In this document: positions 33,612-42,579 of the stretch, piece by piece
Layout of the letters: every line of letters starts with the position of its first letter
Position numbering within the stretch: the stretch's first letter is position 1
DNA from: DATGLE01 sp035294325
GTDB taxonomy: Bacteria > Chloroflexota > Ktedonobacteria > Ktedonobacterales > Ktedonobacteraceae
NCBI GenBank assembly: GCA_035294325.1
Contig: DATGLE010000090.1
Span: 1-64,000 of the forward strand
Length of the DNA: 64,000 bases
Direction of reading: 5' to 3'
Translations under genes and position numbers: made by a program
Notes under the pieces: generated by a model
Database searches by the model: none
What the model saw: the letters and a program-made list of their open reading frames with translations, nothing else
Told to the model about the DNA's origin: nothing

Positions 33612-34106
33612 TTATTCCTGAACCTTCGCAATTGTTTCCTTCAATTGCCGATATACATTATCAAGATGTTCCGGTATAACCTTGATATCCGCAATTACGG
33701 GCATAAAATTGGTATCGCCGTTCCAGCGTGGCACAACATGAAAGTGGATGTGATCGGCGAAGCCCGCGCCCGCAACCTTCCCCTCGTTGACGCCCATGTT
33801 AAAGCCGTCGGGATTCATCGCCAGGCGCAGCGCTTTGAGCGCGAGTTGAATCTGAGCGGTGAGATCGGCAAGCGTGGCGGGATCGAGGCTTTCAAACGTT
33901 CCGATATGTTGATAGGGAACTACCATCAGGTGCCCGTTATTGTACGGGTACAGGTTCAGCATCATGAAGCAGTGTTCGCCACGGTAGAGAATGTGATGCT
34001 CTTCATCGCGATGTTCAGACGGTTGCGTGCAGAAAATGCACCCTGGCGCTGGCGGCGTTTTCGGAGTAATGAAAGCCATGCGCCACGGTGCCCACAAATT
34101 CTCCAT
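33612..34106 (-). CDS. HIT-family nucleotide hydrolase/phosphorylase
   Basis: A 164-residue histidine-triad protein. The triad reads HIHFHVVPRW near residue 118, and the N-terminal CIFC of the branched HIT type is present, as are LNLYPYNNGHLMVVP and GFNMGVNEGKVAGAG. The long N terminus (MENLWAPWRMAFI) is characteristic of the AP4A-phosphorylase-like group seen in actinobacteria and Chloroflexi. Such enzymes split dinucleoside polyphosphates or AMP conjugates. ATG 34106 follows AAGGA. Confidence 0.88.
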   Translation of the reverse strand: MENLWAPWRMAFITPKTPPAPGCIFCTQPSEHRDEEHHILYRGEHCFMMLNLYPYNNGHLMVVPYQHIGTFESLDPATLADLTAQIQLALKALRLAMNPDGFNMGVNEGKVAGAGFADHIHFHVVPRWNGDTNFMPVIADIKVIPEHLDNVYRQLKETIAKVQE

Positions 34107-34170
34107 AGAAGTCCTTCAAAAAAATGCAGCGCATGAGAATCTTGACACTCGCACGCCGCATATATCTTGC

Positions 34171-34560
34171 TTAGCGAACTCGATCTTTTTCTGTGCACGA
34201 TGGCAGGCCGGGAGGCTCGATCCACTTCTCTGCCCACGTATGAATAGCGTCTACAACAGGCTTGAGCGCATGCCCCTTCTCAGTAAGCTGATACTCGACG
34301 CGTACCGGGATCTGCGGATAGACCACGCGCTGCACCACTCCTTCCATCTCCAACTCGCGCAGGCGATCACTCAACACACGATCAGACAGCCCCTCAACCA
34401 GCGCCGTCAGTTCGCAAAAGCGTCGTGGGCCATCCATCAGTGCATTGAGCAGCAGACCTGTCCAGCGCTTGCCAAGCACCTGTACTGCACGTTCATAACG
34501 GGGACAGGAGTGTGTGGCCGCTGTGGAAGATGATATTGATGTTGTTGGCTTCGTCGCCAT
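34171..34560 (-). CDS. HxlR-family transcriptional regulator
   Basis: A 129-residue winged-helix regulator. The conserved cysteine lies in HSCPRYERA, followed by VLGKRWTGLLLNALMDGPRRFCEL, the SDRVLSDRLRELEMEGVV recognition region and VEYQLTEKGHAL. HxlR/HypR proteins often sense reactive aldehydes or disulfide stress through that cysteine. The frame is open to 34617, but ATG 34560 gives the family's usual length. Short CAGTACT-like repeats upstream could be its operator. Confidence 0.87.
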   Translation of the reverse strand: MATKPTTSISSSTAATHSCPRYERAVQVLGKRWTGLLLNALMDGPRRFCELTALVEGLSDRVLSDRLRELEMEGVVQRVVYPQIPVRVEYQLTEKGHALKPVVDAIHTWAEKWIEPPGLPSCTEKDRVR

Positions 34561-34619
34561 GATATGCCTGCCATTTCGGGTTTGTTCAGGACAAACCCCC
34601 CGGTCCAGTAAGGTCAAAC

Positions 34620-34643
34620 CAGTACTATTCAGTGCTCAGTATA
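34620..34643. promoter_or_regulatory. Possible HxlR operator
   Basis: Three related heptamers, CAGTACT, CAGTGCT and CAGTATA, occur within 24 bp just upstream of the HxlR gene. HxlR regulators typically bind short AGTAC-like repeats near their own promoter. Confidence 0.35.
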
Positions 34644-34804
34644 CCATGTTTTTTTCTCTGCGACAAGTAACGCTGCACGTAAAAAGTAAGTGCATGTATC
34701 GTCTGTTTACACGGTATTGATTTGAGATGAATAGTAACTTCGGAGGACAGCCCCGCGCCCTCGGCAAGGAAGCTGCTGCCTCCCTGCCTCCCCCCCACCG
34801 ATTA

Positions 34805-35317
34805 TTATTCGTGGACGGTTTCGCTCTGCCACTGGCACGTCTCAGGAATGGCCTGCTTGAGAGCCTCCGCCAGTCCATCCAGGTCGGTCACATCATCGCG
34901 ATAGACCGCCCACGCCTTCGCCTTTTGCCCCGGCTCCGTGATCTTGCGATAGGCGATCACGCCGATGCGCGTCCCGTTCGGGAAAAATTCCTCTCTGATA
35001 CGCGCCAGCTCTTCCCAGCGGATCTCGATTACCTCGCCGCTGCGATTGCGTTTGACAAGTGCCTCCGGTTCCAGCGTGATCGTAAAAGGAACGGGAGCAA
35101 TGATACGCAGATAGTACGCGAAACCGGCGATGAAAACAAGGGCGGCAATGGTGCTGCCAATCGCTGTCGCTATGGCCCCCTGCTGCATCTCATGGAAGGC
35201 GATCCACAGGACGACGCCCACGGCGCAGACGAGGGCCAGAATTGTGACAATCAGTTTAAACCTGCTGAGTCCGGGGCCGATAAAAACTTTTTCATGCGCA
35301 ACTGGAGACGATGCCAT
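34805..35317 (-). CDS. Two-TM membrane protein of unknown function
   Basis: A 170-residue protein with two TM helices (about 21-43 and 49-70) and a soluble C-terminal part of 100 residues (FTITLEPEALVKRNRSGEVIEIRWEELARI) that resembles the PH-like/YcxB type of beta-rich domain. Both ends are predicted inside the cytoplasm. A repeat element remnant lies just upstream. No function can be given. Confidence 0.55.
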   Translation of the reverse strand: MASSPVAHEKVFIGPGLSRFKLIVTILALVCAVGVVLWIAFHEMQQGAIATAIGSTIAALVFIAGFAYYLRIIAPVPFTITLEPEALVKRNRSGEVIEIRWEELARIREEFFPNGTRIGVIAYRKITEPGQKAKAWAVYRDDVTDLDGLAEALKQAIPETCQWQSETVHE

Positions 35318-35345
35318 AAAATGCTCTCCCTCTATTCTCCCTCTC

Positions 35346-35425
35346 TCACCGGGCGTTCACGCGGCTTCGCCGCGCAAGAGATGTAGTATGCTGGTGTGGG
35401 CGCGAGCAAGCCAGGGTGCGGAAAT
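35346..35425 (-). repeat. Variable-arm element G without its central palindrome
   Basis: In reverse orientation, the left box (GGCTTGCTCGCGCC) and the right mini-hairpin (GCGGC-TTC-GCCGC) with the tail CGTGAACGCCCGGTGAGAG are kept, but only about 30 bp without palindrome lie between them. It could be a deleted copy or an empty form. Confidence 0.6.
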
Positions 35426-35526
35426 CAGGCACCCTCTTATAAAGCATTATCCCTTCGCGAATATTGTAGCAACAGGAGCGCAGCAATGCAACATTCCTGA
35501 TTCTGGGACAGGCATCCTAACGCACT

Positions 35527-35554
35527 TTGCGTCGCTACATCATTATGATATACT
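35527..35554 (+). promoter_or_regulatory. Promoter of the ROK kinase / pseudokinase pair
   Basis: TTGCGT (35527-35532) and TATACT (35549-35554) are separated by 16 bp, about 75 bp before the ROK start. Confidence 0.45.
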
Positions 35555-35627
35555 AAACCCGTTGTCTCAGCAGGCGATAGAGCAGTACATTCCCGCGCAA
35601 GGAATTGATAACAAGGGAGGACGAGCC

Positions 35628-36689
35628 GTGCCTACGCAGCGTTCAGAAGCGTTCACCGGGGCTTTCATCTCGGAACAGACGGCACCCCAGAGAAACACCG
35701 GCAAGCTACTGGCAACGGAGGGATATGTTGTAGGGATCGAGATTAGCGGCAGCGGTGCGCGTCAAACGGTGGCCCTGGCGGACCTGGATGGCGCAATCCT
35801 GTATCGCGCCCGTCGTCCCCTGGAGTATGTGCCGGACAGCGCGACGGTGCTGGACCTGATAGATGAGATGCTCGGCGAGGTTGCCAGCCCCGAGCGGTTG
35901 TCCAACAGGCGCATTTTACGTGTGGGCGTGGCCGTCGGGGGACTGGTCGACGCCGCCCGGGGCGTTGTGCGCACGCTTTATCACGCCCACGGCTGGAATG
36001 ATTTTCCGCTCCAGGACCACTTTGAAGAGAGATTTGACGCACCCTGCATCATCGATAACAATGCCAACGCGGCGGCTCTGGCAGAGGTGCAGCGCGGTGT
36101 GGGCGTGGGCGAGCGCGTCGTCCTCTACATCGGCCTGGGGCGTGGCATTGGCGGCGCCCTGATCGTCAACGGCACCATTTATCATGGCACAACCTGTACC
36201 GCCGGCGAAATCGGACATATCCTCGTCAAAGAGGACGGGCCGAAATGTTCATGCGGCGGCTACGGCCATCTCGAAGCCATAGCATCGGCTCAAGCCATTG
36301 CACGCACCATGATCGGCCTCTCCGTAGAGCATCCCGAGACAGAGGCCGCCATCAGTCGCGTTACCGGAGGGCGGGCCGAGCGCATTACCGCTGAACAGGT
36401 GTTTCGGCTGGCAGCGGACGGCGACCAGATCGCCCGCTATATTGTCGATGACGTACATAAATATCTGGGTATTGCGCTTGCGAATATCGTTCATTTAGTA
36501 AATCCCAGCATGATTATTCTGGGTGGGCCAGTAGCACAGGCAGGTCAGTTATTGATCGCGCCACTACAGGAGCGGATCGAGCAGTTGTGCCTTCCGGCTG
36601 CCAGACAGTCTCTGCGCATTGTGCAGGGAAGCCTCGGCGCGGAAGCGAATATCGTGGGTGCTGTTACTCTGGCTTTACAGGATCTATAG
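35628..36689 (+). CDS. ROK-family sugar kinase
   Basis: A 353-residue ROK protein without an N-terminal HTH, so more likely a kinase (glucokinase type) than a NagC-like repressor. The catalytic region DNNANAAALAE, the glycine-rich LYIGLGRGIGGALI and the zinc-binding segment GEIGHILVKEDGPKCSCGGYGHLE are visible. The third zinc cysteine (GCLE in most members) is histidine here. The first 30 residues are an unstructured extension. GTG 35628 has GGGAGG seven bases upstream; the frame is open much further 5' without support. It abuts the pseudokinase gene. Confidence 0.83.
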   Translation: MPTQRSEAFTGAFISEQTAPQRNTGKLLATEGYVVGIEISGSGARQTVALADLDGAILYRARRPLEYVPDSATVLDLIDEMLGEVASPERLSNRRILRVGVAVGGLVDAARGVVRTLYHAHGWNDFPLQDHFEERFDAPCIIDNNANAAALAEVQRGVGVGERVVLYIGLGRGIGGALIVNGTIYHGTTCTAGEIGHILVKEDGPKCSCGGYGHLEAIASAQAIARTMIGLSVEHPETEAAISRVTGGRAERITAEQVFRLAADGDQIARYIVDDVHKYLGIALANIVHLVNPSMIILGGPVAQAGQLLIAPLQERIEQLCLPAARQSLRIVQGSLGAEANIVGAVTLALQDL

Positions 36690-36710
36690 ATGCGTAATCT
36701 AGAGGGGCTT

Positions 36711-37874
36711 ATGGTAGAAACAGGCCGGGTCATTCATCGGCGTTACCTGCTTCAGCGCTTGCTCAAGCAGGGGCAGACCTGTGCAGTCTATCAGGGATTC
36801 GACCAGGTGTTACAGCGCGCCGTTGCCGTCAAGATCGCGCCCGCCGAACATATCGCAACCTATCGCGCCGCTATTCGCGCGACATCCCAGTTTGCTCACC
36901 CCAATATTATCGGTATTTACGACCTCATTGTTGAGCCTGAAATCCTCTACATCGTGCAAGAATATGTAGATGGCGATGATTTCGCTGCCCTGCTGCAAAC
37001 GCAGCTCTCGCCCTATCAGGTTGTCGATCTGGGCGTACAGATCTGCCAGGCATTGATCTACGCCGGAAGCTCCTCGCGCAAGGTCTGTCACGGCGATTTA
37101 ACGCCTTCCGCCATTCTGCGTGATCGCCGGGGACTCGTGCGCGTCAATAACTTCGCCCTGCCAAGCGACACACAATATTTCGCGAGCTGGAGCGCGGTGG
37201 GAGGCGATGGCCTGGCGGTCTCTGATCGCGGGCTGCCCTGGGGTCAGCAGAGCGAGGCCAGGCGTGCCGATGATACCCGCGCCGTAGGACTTTTGCTGTA
37301 CCAGCTTCTGGCCGGGCGTCCTCCCGGCGCGACCTCGGTTGAGCCTCCGCCCGATGGCCGCCTGCGTTTCCTGCGCAGCGTTCCACCGGAGCTATGCGAT
37401 ATCGTTGCCCGCGCCGTGGTGCGCCAGCATCCGCAGCATATCACCACCGCCGAAACGCTGCATGCCGAGTTGAAGGTGCTCGCTGAAGCGCTTGAGCCAC
37501 CCATTGTCACCCCCGTCGCCAGCGCTTATCAGATGGAAGAGGCAGCCATGCCCAGGTCATTCGGAGCACCGAAGAGCGGCATTCTCGCTCCGCCGCTGGC
37601 TCCGCGCGAGACGGACCAGGTATCGCCAGCAGGAGTGGGAGCGATATTCCCGAGCAATACGAGCAGTCTGGCAGCGGCCCCTTCCGATCCAACCGTGGCA
37701 GACCTCTCGGTGAACCCTCCGCTGGGCCGCCCACCGTTCTATCCTCAGATGTCGGCTCAGCCGGCGCAAACGTCCCGTGTCAGCCTGCCACTGCTGTTAT
37801 TGCTCGCCCTCCTGCTCTTCGGCGTCTTCTTCGGAGCTGGCTACTTTATCGCTCACGCACTCTTCGTGCATTGA
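36711..37874 (+). CDS. Membrane-anchored Ser/Thr pseudokinase
   Basis: A 387-residue protein with a protein-kinase fold in residues 1-255, a Pro/Ser-rich linker and one TM helix at the C terminus (about 360-382), the PknB-like topology. The ATP lysine (K41 in VAVKIAP) is kept, but the glycine loop is LKQGQTCAVYQG, HRDLKPxN reads H127-G-D-L-T-P-S-A134, and DFG is N147-F-A. Loss of the metal-binding Asp and Asn points to a pseudokinase. An in-frame ATG at 36690 is an alternative start. It directly follows the ROK gene (no gap), so the two are probably co-expressed. A short hairpin with TTTT follows. Confidence 0.8.
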   Translation: MVETGRVIHRRYLLQRLLKQGQTCAVYQGFDQVLQRAVAVKIAPAEHIATYRAAIRATSQFAHPNIIGIYDLIVEPEILYIVQEYVDGDDFAALLQTQLSPYQVVDLGVQICQALIYAGSSSRKVCHGDLTPSAILRDRRGLVRVNNFALPSDTQYFASWSAVGGDGLAVSDRGLPWGQQSEARRADDTRAVGLLLYQLLAGRPPGATSVEPPPDGRLRFLRSVPPELCDIVARAVVRQHPQHITTAETLHAELKVLAEALEPPIVTPVASAYQMEEAAMPRSFGAPKSGILAPPLAPRETDQVSPAGVGAIFPSNTSSLAAAPSDPTVADLSVNPPLGRPPFYPQMSAQPAQTSRVSLPLLLLLALLLFGVFFGAGYFIAHALFVH

Positions 37875-37878
37875 CATA

Positions 37879-37899
37879 CGGGGAGAGTTCCCCGCTTTT
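37879..37899 (+). terminator. Short terminator after the pseudokinase gene
   Basis: CGGGGA and TCCCCG form a 6-bp stem with loop GAGT, followed by CTTTTA. It overlaps the end of the convergent peptidase gene. Confidence 0.6.
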
Positions 37900-38854
37900 A
37901 TTGCTCCGCCTGCCTGTAAGCATAGGCCATATTCTGACTGTTCCAGGCGAAGCCGACATTGCCGGCATGATCTACGATGATCAAGCCGCCGGTGCCACTG
38001 GCCTTCGCGCCCAGGAATGCAACGGCCTCCTGTGCCGCTTCGCGCGCTGTGGCGCCGCGCGCTACATACTCGGCAGCGCGCCGGGCAATGAGCAGGCGCA
38101 CAAAATCTTCTCCATACCCCGTGCAGGAGACGGCGGCGTTCTCATCGGCGTAGAATCCACAACCTACCAGCGGGGAATCGCCAATGCGCCCCGGATATTT
38201 ATTGTGGATGCCGCCGGTTGACGTAGCGGCGGCCAGCGCTCCCGATTGATCAAGGGCAACGGCGCCGACGGTCCCATGCTTGTCTTCCGTTTCATCCTTC
38301 ATATGCCGGTGGTGTTCAGATTCTTTACGTGCCTCCACGAATCCGACCTCATAACGGTAGAAGCGTGGCTCATCCTCCTGCCCGTCCGGCTCGTTTTCTT
38401 GCTCCCGCGCCTTGAGCCAGTTGTTATACTGCCGTTCGGTCAGCAGATCTTCACGTGCGCAGAAGGTAAAGCCCTGCTCCAGCGCAAACTGCTGCGCTCC
38501 GTGACCTGCCAGCAAAACGTGAGGACTTTCCAGCACTTTGCGCGCCAGCAATATAGGATTTTTGATGCGCTCAACAGCCGCTACGGCGCCAACGCGCAGG
38601 CTGTCTCCATCCATCAGGCCGGCGTCCATCTCTATGTTGCCCTCTTTTGTCAGGCTGGAGCCGGTTCCGGCATTGTAGTTGGGATTATCTTCGAGCGCCC
38701 GCACGGCAGCCACAACGGCGTCAAGCGCGGATCCGCCCTCCTGCAAAATGCGCAACCCCATTTCTGCGGCTTCCTCGCAGCCAGCGCGCGCGGCCTCTAC
38801 GCGGTCAGGGCTGATCGCTCCTGCTCCTCCATGTACGACGATGGCAATTGGCAT
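37898..38854 (-). CDS. Isoaspartyl peptidase / L-asparaginase (Ntn hydrolase)
   Basis: A 318-residue plant-type asparaginase. The precursor is cut to expose T195 in KHGTVGAVA as the N-terminal nucleophile of the beta chain. The oxyanion and substrate residues sit in VHGGAGA (7-13), STGGIHNKYPGRIGDSPLVG and CTGYGE. It hydrolyses isoaspartyl dipeptides or asparagine. The linker before the cleavage site (about 150-192) is unusually long and charged. ATG 38854 has GAGGAGACAC directly upstream. Confidence 0.92.
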   Translation of the reverse strand: MPIAIVVHGGAGAISPDRVEAARAGCEEAAEMGLRILQEGGSALDAVVAAVRALEDNPNYNAGTGSSLTKEGNIEMDAGLMDGDSLRVGAVAAVERIKNPILLARKVLESPHVLLAGHGAQQFALEQGFTFCAREDLLTERQYNNWLKAREQENEPDGQEDEPRFYRYEVGFVEARKESEHHRHMKDETEDKHGTVGAVALDQSGALAAATSTGGIHNKYPGRIGDSPLVGCGFYADENAAVSCTGYGEDFVRLLIARRAAEYVARGATAREAAQEAVAFLGAKASGTGGLIIVDHAGNVGFAWNSQNMAYAYRQAEQ

Positions 38855-38996
38855 GTGTCTCCTCAATCTTATAGTATTAGGAAAATTGTATCACACGAAC
38901 GCGCGCTGCTTTATCGCCCCTGGCATTGACATGTCCCCGCATTCCCTGCTACGCTAGCACTACGATACGTTCTTTATCCCCGCAAAGGAGGTACGC

Positions 38997-40178
38997 ATGG
39001 TGCAACCGCTGAATGGCATCCGTATCCTCGACCTGTCACGCCTTCTCCCCGGAGCCTATGCATCGCAGATGCTGGCGGACTTTGGCGCCGATGTCATCAA
39101 GATTGAAGAGCCTGGCAGCGGCGACTATGGCCGCACGATGCCGCCGTATGGCCCCAGCGGGATGAGCCTCTATTTCCTGGCGATTAACCGCAATAAGCGC
39201 AGCATGACACTGAATCTGAAAGCGGAGCGGGGGCGCGAGATATTTCTGCGCCTGGTGCGCAACGCTGATGTCGTGCTGGAAAGCTTCCGGCCCGGCGTAC
39301 TGGAGCGCCTGGGCCTGGGCTACAAGCAGCTTAAAGAGACGAACCCGGGTATTATCTACTGCGCCATCAGTGGCTATGGACAGGATGGTCCCTACCGCCT
39401 GCGTGCCGGGCACGATCTGAACTACGCCGGCTACGCGGGGCTGCTCCACTACAATCGCGGGCCGCATGGTGAACCCGCCATGCCCGCGACGCAACTGGGC
39501 GACCTTGCCGGCGGGAGCTACATGGCGGTCATCGGCATACTGGCCGCGCTGATGGGACGCACGCAAACGGGCGAGGGACGCATGATCGACGCATCTATGA
39601 CCGAGGGCGTGATGTCACTGCTGCCGCTGGCTGCCGCTACCTATCTCAACAGCGGCAAAGCACCTGCACCGGGGCGCTCGGCGCTCGACGGCGGCCTTCC
39701 CTGCTATAATATCTACGAAACCAGGGACGGCAAGCATGTCACGCTGGCCGCGCTGGAGCCGAAATTCTGGCACACCTTCTGTACGCGCATCGGCCACCTG
39801 GAGCTACTGCCCTTCCATATGCCGGTCGGCCCCGGAGAACGCGAGCAGGCAATAGATATGCTCAGCGCTATCTTCAAGACGAAGACGCGCGATGAATGGG
39901 TTGCTGAACTCGGCGATAGTGATGCCTGCGTGGGGCCGGTCTATGATATCGACGAAGCTTTGAACGATCCTCATGCGCGGGCGCGCGGCGTAGAGGTAAG
40001 CAGCGGCAGGCCGGGCCAGACGTTTCGTACACTGCCGAGCTTTCCGCGTATCTCCGGCGTAGAGAACGAGCAGCGCTATCCGCCTCCCGAACTGGGCGAG
40101 CACAGCGCCGAACTGCTGCGCGAGAGTGGCTACAGCGATGAGGAGATAGAGCAGTTTAGAGGAGAAGGGATTATTTAA
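38997..40178 (+). CDS. Family III (CaiB/BaiF) CoA-transferase
   Basis: A 393-residue enzyme of the formyl-CoA-transferase family. The N-terminal GADVIKIEEPGSGDYGR, NRNKRSMTLNL, ESFRPGVLERLG and the catalytic aspartate D169 (QLGDLAGG) are present. These enzymes move CoA between carboxylates through an aspartyl-CoA thioester. The substrate pair is unknown. ATG 38997 follows a strong AAAGGAGG. First gene of a three-gene operon with a peptidase and an aminotransferase. Confidence 0.9.
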   Translation: MVQPLNGIRILDLSRLLPGAYASQMLADFGADVIKIEEPGSGDYGRTMPPYGPSGMSLYFLAINRNKRSMTLNLKAERGREIFLRLVRNADVVLESFRPGVLERLGLGYKQLKETNPGIIYCAISGYGQDGPYRLRAGHDLNYAGYAGLLHYNRGPHGEPAMPATQLGDLAGGSYMAVIGILAALMGRTQTGEGRMIDASMTEGVMSLLPLAAATYLNSGKAPAPGRSALDGGLPCYNIYETRDGKHVTLAALEPKFWHTFCTRIGHLELLPFHMPVGPGEREQAIDMLSAIFKTKTRDEWVAELGDSDACVGPVYDIDEALNDPHARARGVEVSSGRPGQTFRTLPSFPRISGVENEQRYPPPELGEHSAELLRESGYSDEEIEQFRGEGII

Positions 40179-40180
40179 TA

Positions 40181-41362
40181 ATGAAGAGACATGCAGCCGT
40201 CGAGCGCTCCGAACAGCACATGGATGCCTTCCTTGCCGACCTGAAAGCCATCGTCAATATCGATTCCGGAACCTATACCAAAGCCGGTGTTGATCGTGTC
40301 GCCGCCTATTTGCAGGAGCGCTTTCACGATTTCGGATTCGCCACGTATTTCGATCCGCAGCAAGAATACGGCAATAACCTGGTCGCTACCCATAGGGGCA
40401 GCGCAGCGGAAGGCCCACGCATCCTTCTGATCGGCCATATGGATACCGTCTTTCCAGAGGGAGAGGTTGCGCGCCGCCCGTTCGCTATCGTCCGGCGTAA
40501 CGGGCAGCGTATCGCCACCGGCCCCGGCGTGCTGGATATGAAATCCGGCCTGCTCATCGGTCTATACGGCCTGCGCCTGCTGATCGAGGAGCAGAATGCG
40601 CCTTATCACAGTGCGACCTTTATCTGCAACAGCGATGAGGAGATTGGTTCACCCGGCAGCAAACCATTGATAGAAGAACTGGCGCGCCAGTCCGATGCTG
40701 TGATCGTGCTGGAGCCGGGGCGGCAAATCAACACCGTCGTCTCCTCGCGCCGGGGATCAGGCCAGTACCGTGTGGAGGTTCGCGGCATTGCGGCGCACGC
40801 GGGTGTCGAGCCACATCGTGGGCGCAACGCCATCTTTGAACTCGCGCACCAGGTGATCGCCTTACAAGGGCTGCACGGCACCATTCCCGGCACCTCACTG
40901 TGCGTCAGCGTCATCCAGGGCGGTGAGCGCACGAACGTCGTGCCCGATTTCGCCTGTTGTATGATGGATGTACGCGTCAGCGACGAAGCAGGGCTGCGTG
41001 CTATCGAGGCAGCGATGCAGAAAGTGACCGAACACAGGGTGCTGGATGGAACGCGGATTACGATAAGCGGCGGTATGCGCTGCATGCCTTTCGAGCGCTC
41101 GGAACGCAATGCGAGGCTTGTGCATCTGGCGAAAGAAGCAGGCAGAGAACTGGGCTTGCAGATTGAGGATCTGGGCAGTGGCGGGGCTTCTGACGCCAAT
41201 ACTACCGCCGCGATGGGCGTGCCTACGATTGACGGGCTGGGCGCCGGCGGCGGCATGGCGCATAACCCCGACGAATACATCGAACTGGACTACCTGCCCA
41301 TGCGCATCGCGCTGCTCGCGGGCCTGGTGCAGAAGATTGGAGAGCGGGGAAAGAGGTTATGA
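40181..41362 (+). CDS. M20-family metallopeptidase (carboxypeptidase G2-like)
   Basis: A 393-residue zinc amidohydrolase. Metal ligands are recognisable: H86 and D88 in GHMDTV, D119 in LDMKSG, E153-E154 in DEEIGS and the distal histidine in GGMAHNPDEYI. The dimerisation domain lies between about 185 and 300. The pattern is nearest to CPG2/ArgE-type exopeptidases that remove a terminal amino acid from an acyl or peptide conjugate. It starts 2 bp after the CoA-transferase and overlaps the aminotransferase by 4 bp. Confidence 0.9.
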   Translation: MKRHAAVERSEQHMDAFLADLKAIVNIDSGTYTKAGVDRVAAYLQERFHDFGFATYFDPQQEYGNNLVATHRGSAAEGPRILLIGHMDTVFPEGEVARRPFAIVRRNGQRIATGPGVLDMKSGLLIGLYGLRLLIEEQNAPYHSATFICNSDEEIGSPGSKPLIEELARQSDAVIVLEPGRQINTVVSSRRGSGQYRVEVRGIAAHAGVEPHRGRNAIFELAHQVIALQGLHGTIPGTSLCVSVIQGGERTNVVPDFACCMMDVRVSDEAGLRAIEAAMQKVTEHRVLDGTRITISGGMRCMPFERSERNARLVHLAKEAGRELGLQIEDLGSGGASDANTTAAMGVPTIDGLGAGGGMAHNPDEYIELDYLPMRIALLAGLVQKIGERGKRL

Positions 41363-42564
41363 AGACCGGTAAGCAGCGTATTTATGAACTGGGAGCAAAC
41401 GATATCACCTCGCTGGGAGTTTACGCCGCGCAGTTGCAGCGCGAGGCGGCAGCGCGCGGCGTGACGCTGCCGCCGGCGGTGCGTTTGCAGATCGGCGAGC
41501 CGAGTTTTCGCACGCCGCAGCATATCTGTCGCGCCGCCATAGAATCCATCTCCAATGAGGCGCAAACCTATGCGCCGGCTGAGGGCTGGCCGTGGCTGCG
41601 CGAGTTGATAGCCGCCAGGATTGCACGCGTCAATGGCTACTCCGTCGGGCCGGAGAACGTGGCAATCGCGCAGGGAGGAACAGGCGCGCTCATGACCGCC
41701 CTCACAGCCACAGTCGAACGCGGTGACGAGGTGCTCATTCCCGATCCTTGCTGGTCGCTCTACTTCATGCAACTGGCGGCCTGCGGCGCTACCGGCGTGC
41801 CCTACCCACTCGATCCGCAGAACGAATGGCTTCCCGATATGGAGCGACTGGAGCGACTGGTCACTCCGCGCACACGACTGCTGCTCATCAACACGCCAGG
41901 CAATCCCACGGGCGGCGTCTTCCCGGCGCAGGTTGTGAGTGCGCTGCTCGATTTCGCGCGCCGCCACGATCTCTACCTGCTCGCCGACGAGTGCTACGAC
42001 GAAATCATCTTCGAGGGGCAGCATGTAAGTCCCGGGACCATGCTCTCGCGAGACGAGTTCGAAGCCGGGCGCTTCATCGGCGTCTATTCGTTCTCCAAAA
42101 CTTATGCCATGACGGGCTGGCGTATCGGCTACCTCGTCACGGGCACGCGACTCATGAAGACAATGGGGGATGTGCTCAACGCCAGCTACACCAATATCGC
42201 GACGATGGTGCAGCGGGCAGCAGCCGCAGCGTTGACCGGCCCGCAGGACTGCGTGGCTGAGATGCGTGCGAGCTATCGCCGGCGCCGCGATCTGGCAGTA
42301 AGCCTGCTCAAAGAGATGGGGCGCTACATTTACACGCCGCACGGAGCATTCTACGTTTTGATCGATGTGCGAGGGAAACACGGCGAACCGCGCCGCGGGC
42401 GCCAGTTCGCGCTCGACCTGCTACGCGAGCGCAACGTCGCAGTAGCTTCTGGCAGCGGCTTCGGCTCGGTATCGCAGGATTATGTGCGCATCTCGCTGGG
42501 CGCCTCCGAAGAGGAGATCGAGCGCGGCGTCCGCGAGATCTGCCTCTTCGCGGACCGCTCATAA
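41359..42564 (+). CDS. PLP-dependent class I/II aminotransferase
   Basis: A 401-residue fold-type I enzyme. The PLP lysine is K247 in SFSKTYAMTGWRIGY; NTPGNPTGG (178-186), DECYDEI and the C-terminal arginine in YVRISLG complete the family pattern. It resembles aspartate/aromatic aminotransferases. Coupled to an amidohydrolase and a CoA-transferase, it could finish a pathway that releases an amino acid, removes its amino group and activates the 2-oxo or fatty acid with CoA. That pathway is an inference from gene order. Confidence 0.9.
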   Translation: MKTGKQRIYELGANDITSLGVYAAQLQREAAARGVTLPPAVRLQIGEPSFRTPQHICRAAIESISNEAQTYAPAEGWPWLRELIAARIARVNGYSVGPENVAIAQGGTGALMTALTATVERGDEVLIPDPCWSLYFMQLAACGATGVPYPLDPQNEWLPDMERLERLVTPRTRLLLINTPGNPTGGVFPAQVVSALLDFARRHDLYLLADECYDEIIFEGQHVSPGTMLSRDEFEAGRFIGVYSFSKTYAMTGWRIGYLVTGTRLMKTMGDVLNASYTNIATMVQRAAAAALTGPQDCVAEMRASYRRRRDLAVSLLKEMGRYIYTPHGAFYVLIDVRGKHGEPRRGRQFALDLLRERNVAVASGSGFGSVSQDYVRISLGASEEEIERGVREICLFADRS

Positions 42565-42579
42565 GCTACGCGTCCCCGC

